A stretch of DNA of 64,000 nt, taken from positions 1 to 64,000 of the forward strand of contig JBIOHP010000001.1 of assembly GCA_044449065.1 (NCBI GenBank). Direction: 5' to 3'. Numbering within the stretch: the stretch's first letter is position 1; the number at the start of each line of letters is the position of its first letter. Shown in pieces: positions 1 to 7,437 of this stretch. The notes beneath the pieces are model-generated. The model searched no databases. It saw only the letters and a program-made list of their open reading frames with translations, and was not told where the DNA came from. Made by a program: the position numbers and the translations under genes. Origin of the DNA: JBIOHP01 sp044449065. Its GTDB lineage: Bacteria; Bacteroidota; Ignavibacteria; UBA10030; SZUA-254.

Positions 1-286
1 ATGCTTAATAAATACACGATAAATCAATTTTAACTCAAAATGTGATGGAAATCACATTTTTCATTATTCTATGTTTTATTTTTTACAAAAGTTGCCCAAA
101 ATTTGAAGAAATCAGATATAATATCATATAGTATATAACGTATAAATTTACAAAATGTTCTCCTTTACCATCGAGTTAGATATCGTCAGGTTTTATGCGC
201 TCAAAATGATCTATGAACTCCAAATTTGTTTTTCAACTTGACCAGCCATCCGAGTTTTGCCTAAATGTACCGTAATCAAAAATTCA
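1..286. other. AT-rich intergenic end of the phage module
   Basis: No convincing gene is visible here. The stretch is very AT-rich and lies downstream of the last leftward phage gene. It contains one strong palindrome, listed separately. No tRNA or attachment-site duplication could be recognised, and the left boundary of the phage module cannot be fixed because the window ends here. Confidence 0.5.
37..60. promoter_or_regulatory. CRP-like palindrome or AT-rich hairpin
   Basis: The sequence reads AAAATGTGAT, a four-base centre GGAA, then ATCACATTTT, a perfect 10-bp inverted repeat. Its core at 41-56 is TGTGA-N6-TCACA, which matches the consensus operator of CRP/FNR-family regulators exactly. 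As RNA it would also form a hairpin followed on the plus strand by a short T-run, so a terminator for the leftward phage transcript or for a gene outside the window is possible. The controlled gene is not visible. Confidence 0.45.
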
Positions 287-715
287 TCATACCGCATTTT
301 TAATCGTTAACTCTACTCTCCCATCCCGTATCGCCTCCGCAATAACAGGATAGATTCTGGCGTATGCCTTGCGGCTATCCGCAAGGAAGTTAGGCGAGCC
401 GGGATGGATGTGCGCGCTATCGCCGACGAGGATGCATCCAGCAGTATCGTCTTTGGTGTTGCCGCAATGGATGAGGATATTCGTAAACCCGGGCACATCT
501 TTTACCCATATCATCGCATGACCGTATTTGGCAGAGAATTTAGGACTCTCCCACAATCCCAGCGTATAGCATCCCGCCGGGATGCGCGTTTCTTCCGCCA
601 CCTTGACCGGCTGATACTCATCCTCCAGCGTGTAACATGCAAACCGGTCATCAATATATAACCGCCCTATGGTATCATAGGCAGATGAATAATAACGGTT
701 GAGTAAGAGGTGCAT
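287..715 (-). CDS. DUF5675-family protein, phage lysis/endolysin-position gene
   Basis: This 142-residue protein carries the pattern HCGNTKDDTAGCILVG, typical of the DUF5675 family found at the end of many phage and prophage late operons. The His and Cys in a H-x-G...GC arrangement resemble L,D-transpeptidase-like active sites, so an action on peptidoglycan is plausible but unproven. There is no signal peptide, as expected if a holin exports it. It is the last gene of the leftward phage module, beyond a holin-like gene at 1506-1715. The plus-strand methyltransferase gene at 812 lies between the two and is divergent from this gene. Family assignment is fairly secure; enzymatic function is inference. 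Confidence 0.7.
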   Translation of the reverse strand: MHLLLNRYYSSAYDTIGRLYIDDRFACYTLEDEYQPVKVAEETRIPAGCYTLGLWESPKFSAKYGHAMIWVKDVPGFTNILIHCGNTKDDTAGCILVGDSAHIHPGSPNFLADSRKAYARIYPVIAEAIRDGRVELTIKNAV

Positions 716-758
716 GGGAGGGAGGGGGTTTCAAAAATGAATTCGATTATTTTGTTAT

Positions 759-787
759 TTGACTTATAAATTTTAGTTTATTAAATT
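759..787 (+). promoter_or_regulatory. Candidate sigma70-type promoter for the first methyltransferase
   Basis: TTGACT at 759-764 and TAAATT at 782-787 are separated by 17 bases. Transcription would begin near 795, which favours the ATG at 812 over the upstream TTG at 788 as the start of the following gene. The surroundings are AT-rich, so chance matches are likely and confidence is modest. Confidence 0.35.
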
Positions 788-811
788 TTGTATTATCTTT
801 ATCCACAGATT

Positions 812-1498
812 ATGTTTAAATCAAATCAAGAAAACATTGTACAATTCACTTTGCCCTATCAGCCTTACGCTTTTAAGGATACTGAGCGAGCTATAGAAAT
901 TCCTTGGGGTTTATCCTGCCTCCGATCAGATGAAGTAGTATTGGACGTAGGTTATGCATACGCAGAACCACGCTATATTAATGAAATTACCAATCTACCC
1001 TTGAAAGATCTTTATGGTTACGACATCGTTGTGAACGAAGGGATAAGCCCGAAAATAAAAAAATACCAGGGAGACCTGAGAAAAATTGAATGTTTCTCAG
1101 ATTCATTCTTCGATTCTATCTTGTGTATATCGACGATTGAACACGTAGGTTTTAATAATGATGTTTACTTCAAAGAAGATAAATTTATTAAGAGTTATGA
1201 TGATGATTTGATAGCAATCGTAGAATTAACAAAAATTTTAAAATCTCATGGGAAATTAATAATTACAGTACCGTTCGGAAAAAGAGTTGATTATGAGTGG
1301 TTCATCCAGTATGATAGTAACAGACTTCATCGTCTAATAAATAGATCGAGTTGTTATGTACATCAACTTGATTTCTTCATTTATGAGAATCACGGATGGA
1401 GTCTTTGCAAAGAAATAGATTTAGCAGATATTGAATATAAATCTAATGAGGCACCCGCAGCTGCTGGTTTGGCGTGTTTATTATTGAAAAAGAAATGA
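812..1498 (+). CDS. Class I SAM-dependent methyltransferase, AT-rich cargo gene
   Basis: The product (about 228 residues from ATG 812) has a degenerate motif I (VVLDVGYAYAEPRY), an acidic second strand (YGYDIV) and the segment DSILCISTIEHVG, which matches the post-motif region of Methyltransf_11-like enzymes. A late segment, HGKLIITVPFG, is also typical of this fold. The substrate is unknown; relatives often sit in sugar or lipopolysaccharide clusters. The gene runs against the phage operon and is much richer in A+T than the structural genes, which suggests separate acquisition as a moron. An in-frame TTG at 788 would add eight residues, but it overlaps the candidate promoter. Confidence 0.65.
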   Translation: MFKSNQENIVQFTLPYQPYAFKDTERAIEIPWGLSCLRSDEVVLDVGYAYAEPRYINEITNLPLKDLYGYDIVVNEGISPKIKKYQGDLRKIECFSDSFFDSILCISTIEHVGFNNDVYFKEDKFIKSYDDDLIAIVELTKILKSHGKLIITVPFGKRVDYEWFIQYDSNRLHRLINRSSCYVHQLDFFIYENHGWSLCKEIDLADIEYKSNEAPAAAGLACLLLKKK

Positions 1499-1505
1499 AT
1501 GTTTT

Positions 1506-1715
1506 TCATTTATCGGGTTCCATTCGATACACTTTTTTATGATTTAGCATGCTGATAACAATGCCGATGATTACGGCTGATATTCCAGTTGATATTTCTA
1601 AAAGTGCATCCTTGGTCCCAGCGTTCACAATTCCATCAATCGCGAAATAACCGCCGATAATCTTCAATAACCATCGAAATATCATTTGTGTAAGATAGCC
1701 TTTGAATTCTTCCAT
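1506..1715 (-). CDS. Small holin-like membrane protein
   Basis: This 69-residue protein has two hydrophobic stretches (about residues 11-30 and 38-57), a short loop between them and a charged C-terminus (HKKVYRMEPDK), the layout of class II holins. A ribosome-binding site AGGTGA lies about six bases before the ATG. It sits in the lysis region of the phage module, between the two plus-strand methyltransferase genes. The holin call rests on size, topology and location; no specific family was recognised. Confidence 0.55.
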   Translation of the reverse strand: MEEFKGYLTQMIFRWLLKIIGGYFAIDGIVNAGTKDALLEISTGISAVIIGIVISMLNHKKVYRMEPDK

Positions 1716-1758
1716 AAATATTCACCTAATAAAATTATAATTTTTAATCCGATGCTAA

Positions 1759-2520
1759 ATGTTAATTAAGACTAAGAACCAACAATATGGATTTGATTTT
1801 TATTATGATAGCAATGATGATTTTGTTGGAAAACAAATCGCTGCCGCTAATTATGAACCTTACGAAAGTAAGTTATTCTTAGAAAATCTTAAACCAAATT
1901 CAATTTTGTTCGATGTTGGTGCTAATATTGGTTACTATTCACTTCTTGCGTCATCAAAAATATTAGATGGGGAAATTATTTCGTTTGAACCATACCTACC
2001 TATCTTTGAGGTACTTAATGAAAATATCAAATTGAATAATATTCGAAATGTCCACACGTACAACACTGCCATCGCAAATTATAAGGGTTCGAGTAAATTA
2101 TTTTTAGCATCCGACAATCAAGGAGATCATCGACTCTATCATACCCCTGGACGAAATCACGTTGATGTGCCTGTTATATCCATTGACCTATTTATAGCCG
2201 AATCTCAAATTGTCCCTACAATCATTAAGATAGATACCCAGGGTTTTGATTATTATGTATTATTAGGTTTAGAAAATCTTCTCCAATCGAGTGGAGAATT
2301 GATTATTTTTACGGAATTCTGGATTTATGGCAATATCCAATCGGGGGTCGATTCAATAAGATACTTTGATTTTTTAAGGTATCATTTCTCCGATATTAGA
2401 TATATAGACGAGTCAACCAATACAAGTTATGAGGTTGATTTCGATTTTATTAAGAATGAATGTCTGAAGTATAATAATTTTAATCATGTTAATTTATTCT
2501 GTAAAAAGTTATCTCAATAA
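1759..2520 (+). CDS. FkbM-family methyltransferase
   Basis: The 253-residue product contains SILFDVGANIGYYSLLAS, the motif I of FkbM methyltransferases, followed by an acidic strand end (EIISFEPYLPIFEVL), LNNIRNVHTYNTAIAN and a late IIKIDTQGFDYYVLLG, all hallmarks of Methyltransf_21. These enzymes usually O-methylate sugars or polyketides; the acceptor here is unknown. It starts 43 bp from the divergent holin-like gene and converges with the membrane protein at 2524. Like the methyltransferase at 812 it is strongly AT-rich compared with the capsid and tail genes, so both look like later insertions. One speculation is modification of surface glycans after lysogeny. Confidence 0.8.
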   Translation: MLIKTKNQQYGFDFYYDSNDDFVGKQIAAANYEPYESKLFLENLKPNSILFDVGANIGYYSLLASSKILDGEIISFEPYLPIFEVLNENIKLNNIRNVHTYNTAIANYKGSSKLFLASDNQGDHRLYHTPGRNHVDVPVISIDLFIAESQIVPTIIKIDTQGFDYYVLLGLENLLQSSGELIIFTEFWIYGNIQSGVDSIRYFDFLRYHFSDIRYIDESTNTSYEVDFDFIKNECLKYNNFNHVNLFCKKLSQ

Positions 2521-2523
2521 AAT

Positions 2524-2814
2524 CTAATTCATGAATTTGCCTTTGACCCACAATAAAATAATCTGAAAGATAATAATTGTTACAATTTGTAGCGTAGCAA
2601 ATATGGTAATAACCTGTGTTCGAAAAGTTTTAAATTGATCGAAATTGTTTTTCATTTTATTAAACTCAACATCAATTCCGTCATTCCCACCTATACCAAA
2701 CAAGAACTGGATTATTCTTTTATTTTCTTCGCTGACCCGGTCGATTTTCCCTACCAAGGGTTCAACAACTTCGGAAATAATTTGTTTGATTTCAGTTTTA
2801 TCAATTTCATTCAT
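2524..2814 (-). CDS. XhlA-like coiled-coil membrane protein
   Basis: This 96-residue protein has a charged, heptad-like N-terminal part (about residues 1-65) and a single C-terminal membrane segment (about 68-90, VITIFATLQIVTIIIFQIILLW) ending in WVKGKFMN. Haemolysin XhlA-type lysis accessory proteins and some phage spanin or holin partners have this shape. Its ATG follows the TAA of the fibre-like gene at 2815 directly, indicating cotranscription with the phage module. Function is inferred from topology and neighbours. Confidence 0.5.
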   Translation of the reverse strand: MNEIDKTEIKQIISEVVEPLVGKIDRVSEENKRIIQFLFGIGGNDGIDVEFNKMKNNFDQFKTFRTQVITIFATLQIVTIIIFQIILLWVKGKFMN

Positions 2815-3963
2815 TTATTGGATCCTTCTCCATCTTTGGCTAGTGTTGTCATACCATAATATGATTGATTGATCACTAGCAAGTGTAATATCGCTGCCGT
2901 TACCCGAAATTATTCTATTTTGAGCTTGGGAGGCAGTATTCTGATTTGACAAAATCAGATTATTTGAGCCGGTGTTTATTATATATAAAAACCTTCCCGG
3001 AAATCCATTGTTAAATCCGGAAATTGTTCTCGATATATCTGTATTAAGCCTTAAAATCGAGACTGTCCCAATTGCATAATCATTCTGATTTGAAGCTATT
3101 TGGGTCGGGGTCGAATCTCTAATTGCAAATCCTTTTAAAATATCCATTGCGAGATTAGGGGTTGAAGTTCCCAAGCCAAAGTTTCCATTATCGTCTATCC
3201 TCACTCTCTCAACCACATTTGTTGTCCCGATTTTAGTCGTCCAGAATCTGATATAAGATCCATTCGACGTAGTTGACCAGTTTTCTGCGGACATAATATC
3301 AATTATTCCTTTCGACCCTGTAAATCCTGTCCCAGTGTATCCACTTCCACTAAGCCGGATTAATGTACTGTTCGCACTGGTGGCGGTAGGAGAGTTCGGT
3401 ATTCCACCAGCTTTTTTCCCTGTGATCGTGGGAAAAACTGAACTTCCCCCATATACTTCATTAATCCAACTAGGAGTCGTTGAAGTTTGCGTATGAAGTA
3501 TTTGTGATGGTAACACTCCGATACCTAGCATCCCCGTGCTATCAACTACTAATTCTGGGTTTCCGTTTACACCTATGATTGATAATATAGGCTTATGAGT
3601 ACCAGTGAACGAAAAATTAAAAGCGGAAGTATCTGTAGCCTGCGCTGGACTTGACGTGTTTTTATTATTCGTTGTATCAGTTATGATGAGCATTGATCCT
3701 ATCGGGCTGTTTCTCAACGTCATCGTCGAGCCCTCAACACCCCCGTCCACCCTCACTCCTCGTTTAATATGCACGCCGTGCTCAACGGTAAGTTCTGAAT
3801 CGGCGCTGGAAAACGTTTGCAGCGTACCGCCAATATATGCCCGGCGCAGCGCGGCGGTATCGGCGCTGAGTTTTTTAAGGTTGAGAATGTTATTCTGTCT
3901 GATCTGTGTTTGAACTAATGATAGACACGCAAAAAAATAAAAAATGATAGAGAAAGTTTTCAT
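2815..3963 (-). CDS. Fibre-like protein with an N-terminal signal peptide
   Basis: The 382-residue protein begins with a convincing secretion signal (MKTFSIIFYFFACLSLVQTQ). The body is rich in Gly, Ser, Thr and Asn and contains RVRIDDNGNFGLGTSTPN, the 'DNGNVGIGT-TP' pattern common in tail-fibre and surface-adhesin proteins of Bacteroidota and their phages. The C-terminal part (about 290-382) is beta-rich and ends in WYDNTSQRWRRIQ. A signal peptide is odd for a virion component assembled in the cytoplasm, so this may be a host surface protein or a fibre domain recruited onto an exported protein. It lies in the fibre/lysis part of the module, after a repeat-filled gap. Confidence 0.55.
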   Translation of the reverse strand: MKTFSIIFYFFACLSLVQTQIRQNNILNLKKLSADTAALRRAYIGGTLQTFSSADSELTVEHGVHIKRGVRVDGGVEGSTMTLRNSPIGSMLIITDTTNNKNTSSPAQATDTSAFNFSFTGTHKPILSIIGVNGNPELVVDSTGMLGIGVLPSQILHTQTSTTPSWINEVYGGSSVFPTITGKKAGGIPNSPTATSANSTLIRLSGSGYTGTGFTGSKGIIDIMSAENWSTTSNGSYIRFWTTKIGTTNVVERVRIDDNGNFGLGTSTPNLAMDILKGFAIRDSTPTQIASNQNDYAIGTVSILRLNTDISRTISGFNNGFPGRFLYIINTGSNNLILSNQNTASQAQNRIISGNGSDITLASDQSIILWYDNTSQRWRRIQ

Positions 3964-4330
3964 AATCGGGCAATTGTTGAAATATTATGGATAGATAGTA
4001 TTGTTGTTTATCTCCTCTTGGCTTCCCACCGCGGACAGACCGTGTGAAAAGTCATCGCGAGCAGTTTCACCGCGTCGCGATCTCCTCATATCGATGTAAA
4101 ATGCGAAACTTTGCATCTAGTTTAATCGATGAATCAGGTTTTTTACAAAGTCTGCGGACGGTGGGAATCAGGAGTAAAATTATTGATGTTTATTAATTTG
4201 CATTGATGTGAGGAGATTGCCCGCCCCAACGACGGAGTCGGGCAGGCTACGTCCGCCTCCCGTTAATAGATGGCGGGAGGCGGATTCGCAATGACGACGA
4301 TGAGTGTGTGAGTTCCTAACCCCATTCCCT
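3964..4330. repeat. Repeat-filled intergenic gap with two dispersed-repeat copies
   Basis: No gene is visible. At 4051-4097 (minus orientation) and 4201-4297 (plus orientation) lie two members of a dispersed repeat whose ends read about CATCGATGTGAGGAGATCGC and GCGATGAC. The second copy contains a perfect 11-bp hairpin, TCCGCCTCCCG at 4252-4262 and its complement at 4274-4284. The first copy is bracketed by an imperfect inverted repeat starting TTCCCACCG (about 4023-4040 and 4151-4168). Two more copies lie at 5925 and 6409. Confidence 0.7.
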
Positions 4331-4819
4331 TTAACTCACCTGCACAGCCGCCCACTCGAACGTGCCGTCCTCATCCGGCGTGATGGTGAATCCCGCCGGT
4401 GTTTGATTACTGACAACGTATCCCGTCAATTCACCCGCCGCGTTGTAACAATTACCGAGGATGACATAATCTGCATTCATCGGCACGGTGAATTGAATGA
4501 GCGTGCCGGTTGTTGTTACGCTGGTTTTATTTGAATGATGCAGCAGAGCGCGAGTCAGCGCTTGCTGTGCAGCGATTAACGATTGTTGAAAAGCAATTGT
4601 CGCTCCGTGCGCTGCCGCCTGTTCCTCCAGCGCCGAAATTCTGTAATCCATTGAATCGGGATCGGTGGAGTTATTCGCGCCGATTTTATGCTCCAGCTCA
4701 TCGACGATGTAGAGAATATCATCGGGACGAAGCACATGAGACGAATCAGCATCATTTTTCTTCAACCGATCCGGCTGAAGGTTAAGCGTATCGAGCGTAT
4801 CGGGAAACGTTATTTTCAT
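4331..4819 (-). CDS. Phage tail-associated protein of unknown function
   Basis: The 162-residue product has an Asp-rich N-terminal part, a predicted alpha-helical coiled coil at about residues 58-95 (ALEEQAAAHGATIAFQQSL onward) and a beta-rich C-terminal domain (about 100-162). A trimerising coil followed by a beta domain is the usual build of short tail fibres or fibre-attachment proteins. It starts two bases from the end of the repeat-bearing fibre gene at 4822, so the two are cotranscribed. No family was recognised. Confidence 0.6.
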   Translation of the reverse strand: MKITFPDTLDTLNLQPDRLKKNDADSSHVLRPDDILYIVDELEHKIGANNSTDPDSMDYRISALEEQAAAHGATIAFQQSLIAAQQALTRALLHHSNKTSVTTTGTLIQFTVPMNADYVILGNCYNAAGELTGYVVSNQTPAGFTITPDEDGTFEWAAVQVS

Positions 4820-4821
4820 AA

Positions 4822-5709
4822 TCAGTTCGGGGTCACCATCAGCACGACATCGGTCATATAGGCGGAGTTTGTAATGTTGATGACGGATAATTTTACCTGT
4901 GCTTCCACGACAGTATCGGGTGAGCTGATCGAGCTGATATCAATTTGCAGGATTACCTCATGCGTCATAACATCGTAGGAGGTATTAAATCCTGTCGCAG
5001 TGACAGCGGTCCCGCCGTAATTCAGCTCAACCCGCCAACCCTTCGAGTTTAATGTCTTCGCATGGGCAATCAGTTTGAGATATTTATCGCCGGGGCGCGG
5101 GTGGACAAGGGCGCTGAATTTCACCGTTGGAGTTGCGCTTGTTTCTTCCCACTCCGAGACGATTGCGGCGGAAGATCCCGGCGTCAACGCCGCCAGACGC
5201 ATATCATTAAATATCATATAGCCGGAACCTGCCGCTGCGCCGGAGGCAAGTTTCGCCGATGTGATAGCGCCATCGGCAATCTTGGCTTCTGTCACGGCGC
5301 TATCCTGTATTTTGGCAGTTGCAACTGCGCTATCGGCAAGCTCGTTGGTAGTAACCGCCGACGTTGCAAGCTTGGCGGTTGTAACCGCGTCATCGGCGAT
5401 TTTTGCTGTTGTAACGCAACCATCAGCGAGTTGAGTCGTGCCGATTCCGGAAGAGTTGACCTTGAGTTTTTTCGTGCCGGAATCCTGCACGAGCGTTAAT
5501 CCATCCGCGACAGACGATTTGAGATTAGCTGCATCGATGATAGCGTTTTTATGGGTGACATCGGCATTATGTCCTGCGCCGAGCGAGGTATCGAGTTTGA
5601 TCCAGTTGCCGTTGAGCGCGGTGTTATCCACGTCCTGCGAGCCGGCGCCGGGGTTTTCTTTATCGCTCCATGTGCCGAGATTTAATTTTGTTGTTCCTTT
5701 TCTTGCCAT
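4822..5709 (-). CDS. Tail-fibre protein with decapeptide repeats
   Basis: The 295-residue protein has an N-terminal region rich in small and polar residues. From about residue 91 to 160 it has seven consecutive 10-residue units of the form T-x-A-K-I-A-D-x-A-V (for example DDAVTTAKLA, DSAVTEAKIA). Such repeats occur in tail-fibre stalks of many tailed phages. The C-terminal 130 residues look like a globular beta domain, probably at the distal tip. It is the first of the fibre genes after the 0.8-kb repeat-filled gap at 5710-6492. A structural fibre role is well supported by composition and place; the receptor is unknown. Confidence 0.75.
   Translation of the reverse strand: MARKGTTKLNLGTWSDKENPGAGSQDVDNTALNGNWIKLDTSLGAGHNADVTHKNAIIDAANLKSSVADGLTLVQDSGTKKLKVNSSGIGTTQLADGCVTTAKIADDAVTTAKLATSAVTTNELADSAVATAKIQDSAVTEAKIADGAITSAKLASGAAAGSGYMIFNDMRLAALTPGSSAAIVSEWEETSATPTVKFSALVHPRPGDKYLKLIAHAKTLNSKGWRVELNYGGTAVTATGFNTSYDVMTHEVILQIDISSISSPDTVVEAQVKLSVINITNSAYMTDVVLMVTPN
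5230..5439 (-). repeat. 30-bp tandem coding repeats within the fibre gene
   Basis: Seven degenerate 30-bp units encode the decapeptide repeats of the fibre protein. They contain recurring GCAGTTGCAAC/GTAACCGCC-like words on the plus strand. Such arrays can change copy number by slippage, which would alter fibre length. Confidence 0.7.
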
Positions 5710-5924
5710 TGTTGCTCCGTTGTGTTGTTAAAATTGAAAATCGTAATTATTGACGAAGGAACTGAGTCATGCTGAAGGCGGTTCAGCATCTATTCTCACA
5801 TTTTATTGGATCCTGAAACAAGTTCAGGATGACTCATTCTTTCTTTTTAGATAGCCCCTACTACACCATTTGACATTTCAGTCGCTTGGGCGAGATTCGA
5901 AATCTCGTAACATACATCGATGTG

Positions 5925-5989
5925 AGGAGATCGCAACTCCCGACCCCCGCCAAAAAGCGGCGGGTAAAGTGGTAGGGATCGCGATGACG
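5925..5989 (+). repeat. 65-bp dispersed repeat, copy 1
   Basis: It begins AGGAGATCGCAACTCCCGAC and ends GGATCGCGATGACG. By eye it differs from the copy at 6409-6473 at four of 65 positions. A GC-rich core, CCCGCC-loop-GGCGGG, forms a hairpin. The outer stem CCCGAC/GTAGGG is mismatched here but perfect in the other copy. Confidence 0.85.
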
Positions 5990-6192
5990 GTTGCTACATT
6001 ATTTATTGTTCCCATTCCGCCGCCACGGACTGCGGGGGAATGCCAGCATGACGCTTCGCGTCAAATGGCGTTGAGTACCAGGTATCTGATAACCACGGAG
6101 ACAGACCACCCCCTGACCCCCTCCTTGAAAATTGAGGGGAACGAACCCGCAAGATAGATTTACTTGACAGGCGTAATTGCTGTTTATGGCAT

Positions 6193-6336
6193 CAGAATCA
6201 ATGCCGCCCGGAATAATTGCATCGCATATATTAAGAACAAACACTGGTCGAGCCCGTCCCGTCATAGAGGTATTTGGCGGGACGGGTGAGTTTGTTTGTT
6301 CGCAAAAAAGATACAATTATTCAGGCATTGATTCTG
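6193..6336. repeat. Nested 144-bp imperfect inverted repeat (MITE-like)
   Basis: Four pairs of arms are nested around one centre: CAGAATCAATGCC (6193-6205) with its complement at 6324-6336; GAATAATTG (6211-6219) with 6314-6322; GAACAAAC (6235-6242) with 6294-6301; CCCGTCCCG (6253-6261) with 6278-6286. All four pairings are perfect and separated by small internal loops. It encodes no protein of note. It could be a miniature transposable element or a structured RNA; no target-site duplication was established. Confidence 0.75.
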
Positions 6337-6408
6337 GAGCCTTGAGTTTTTCTTTGGTTCTTTCATTTTTTCTCAAGAAAAAAGAAAGAACGACAGATTA
6401 TTTATATT

Positions 6409-6473
6409 AGGAGATTGCAACTCCCGACCCCCGCCAAAAAGCGGCGGGTAAAGCGGTCGGGATCGTGATGACG
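6409..6473 (+). repeat. 65-bp dispersed repeat, copy 2
   Basis: It begins AGGAGATTGCAACTCCCGAC and ends GGATCGTGATGACG. The two nested stems CCCGAC/GTCGGG and CCCGCC/GGCGGG are both perfect. It ends 19 bp beyond the stop of the tail gene at 6493, so it may also act as a 3' hairpin for that leftward transcript. Confidence 0.85.
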
Positions 6474-6492
6474 TTTCAACCAAATGTTATAT

Positions 6493-7437
6493 TTATAACC
6501 CCACTCCGTAATTCCATCCATACGCCGCGCCGTAACCGGTGAGGGGTTTGGGAAAACTTTGCAGCTCCATCCCTTCGAATGAGAGAATAACTTTCCGGTA
6601 TCCCGGACTTCGCCCAAACAAACTCACCTGAATATCATCCTTGTAGAAGACGTTGTACTGATACTCCGGCGCATCGTTCCGGGGAATAAGGATGAGGGAG
6701 TCATCCGGTCCGATATTTAACTGCTCGATCAGCGCAAGGACAGCGTCGGCGGAAAAATATTTTGAATAATCAAAGGCGCACCGGTACGTCCAGCCGAACT
6801 GTTTTGAACTTTTGCGTCCGCGATAAAGATTATGAACAAGTCCGTATGGTGTGTGCGCCTCTGTCATCTCTCCGCATCGCGGAAGATCGGCAATATAACC
6901 ATCGACGGAAAAGATCGATCCGTTTTGAGGAACCCCGTTGCTCCATCGATCAATAATTATAACGGGAGCGGATTCGACAGTGGTATCGACGGATAAAATT
7001 TTTGCATAACTCACGAAATCACCCGTATCAACAACAATTCTCTGATTGGGCGTCAAACCCCGTTCAAGAAAAGCAGAAGTCCACCGTACGGCGCCACCCG
7101 TTCCCCCTGTCGTAAGATTTACGCCAATTTTTATGGTGCTTGGATCAGGTTTCTCCAGCACCTGGTATATCCCGTTGATATCCGGTATGCTGCCGGAGTG
7201 CCCGGAGATTCTCACCCAATCTCCCTGTTGGAAATCGTTCGGACTTTCCGTGAGAATAACTGCGGGATTTCCAATCTCGGAGCTCGCAATATTCACCGGC
7301 GATCCTTCATCCTCCTGAATTGTGGATTCTGTAAACGTCGTATCGCTTGCGCTTTCGTAGATCAGCGATTTGATTGCGATGAGCCGTGGAGTTCCGCTGC
7401 CAGCGTAATAATTAATTGACGGATTTCGTTCGCTCAT
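6493..7437 (-). CDS. Phage tail-tip protein with an E1-FCCH-like insert
   Basis: This 314-residue protein follows the 637-residue tail protein with a four-base ATGA overlap, so the two are translationally coupled. Residues about 50-106 (pattern GDWVRISGHSGSIPDINGIYQV) resemble the small beta domain annotated as 'ubiquitin-activating enzyme E1 FCCH' in many phage tail proteins. The neighbour at 7434-9347 carries a similar segment. The C-terminal half is beta-rich with several aromatic residues. A distal-tail or baseplate-hub role is inferred from gene order; no named family was recognised for the full length. Confidence 0.65.
   Translation of the reverse strand: MSERNPSINYYAGSGTPRLIAIKSLIYESASDTTFTESTIQEDEGSPVNIASSEIGNPAVILTESPNDFQQGDWVRISGHSGSIPDINGIYQVLEKPDPSTIKIGVNLTTGGTGGAVRWTSAFLERGLTPNQRIVVDTGDFVSYAKILSVDTTVESAPVIIIDRWSNGVPQNGSIFSVDGYIADLPRCGEMTEAHTPYGLVHNLYRGRKSSKQFGWTYRCAFDYSKYFSADAVLALIEQLNIGPDDSLILIPRNDAPEYQYNVFYKDDIQVSLFGRSPGYRKVILSFEGMELQSFPKPLTGYGAAYGWNYGVGL

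Larger units (their letters stand above)
5710..6492. repeat. 0.8-kb intergenic island of dispersed repeats
   Basis: No gene is supported here. From left to right it holds a 'TCCTGAAACAAGTTCAGGA' palindrome (about 5813-5831) of the kind scattered through many bacterial genomes, a 65-bp repeat copy at 5925-5989, a Pro/Gly-coding-like stretch without a credible start, the nested inverted repeat 6193-6336, a poly-pyrimidine/poly-purine hairpin near 6358-6392, and a second 65-bp copy at 6409-6473. Two fibre/tail genes flank it. Short reading frames across it are repeat-derived. Confidence 0.7.

Noticed and set aside
812..1498. DNA methyltransferase of a restriction-modification system
   Set aside because: No DPPY/NPPY-type motif and no restriction endonuclease gene is present nearby.
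5870..6410. Reading frames of 77-105 codons in the gap between fibre genes
   Set aside because: They overlap the dispersed repeats and nested inverted repeat, show no ribosome-binding site and contain translated repeat sequence.
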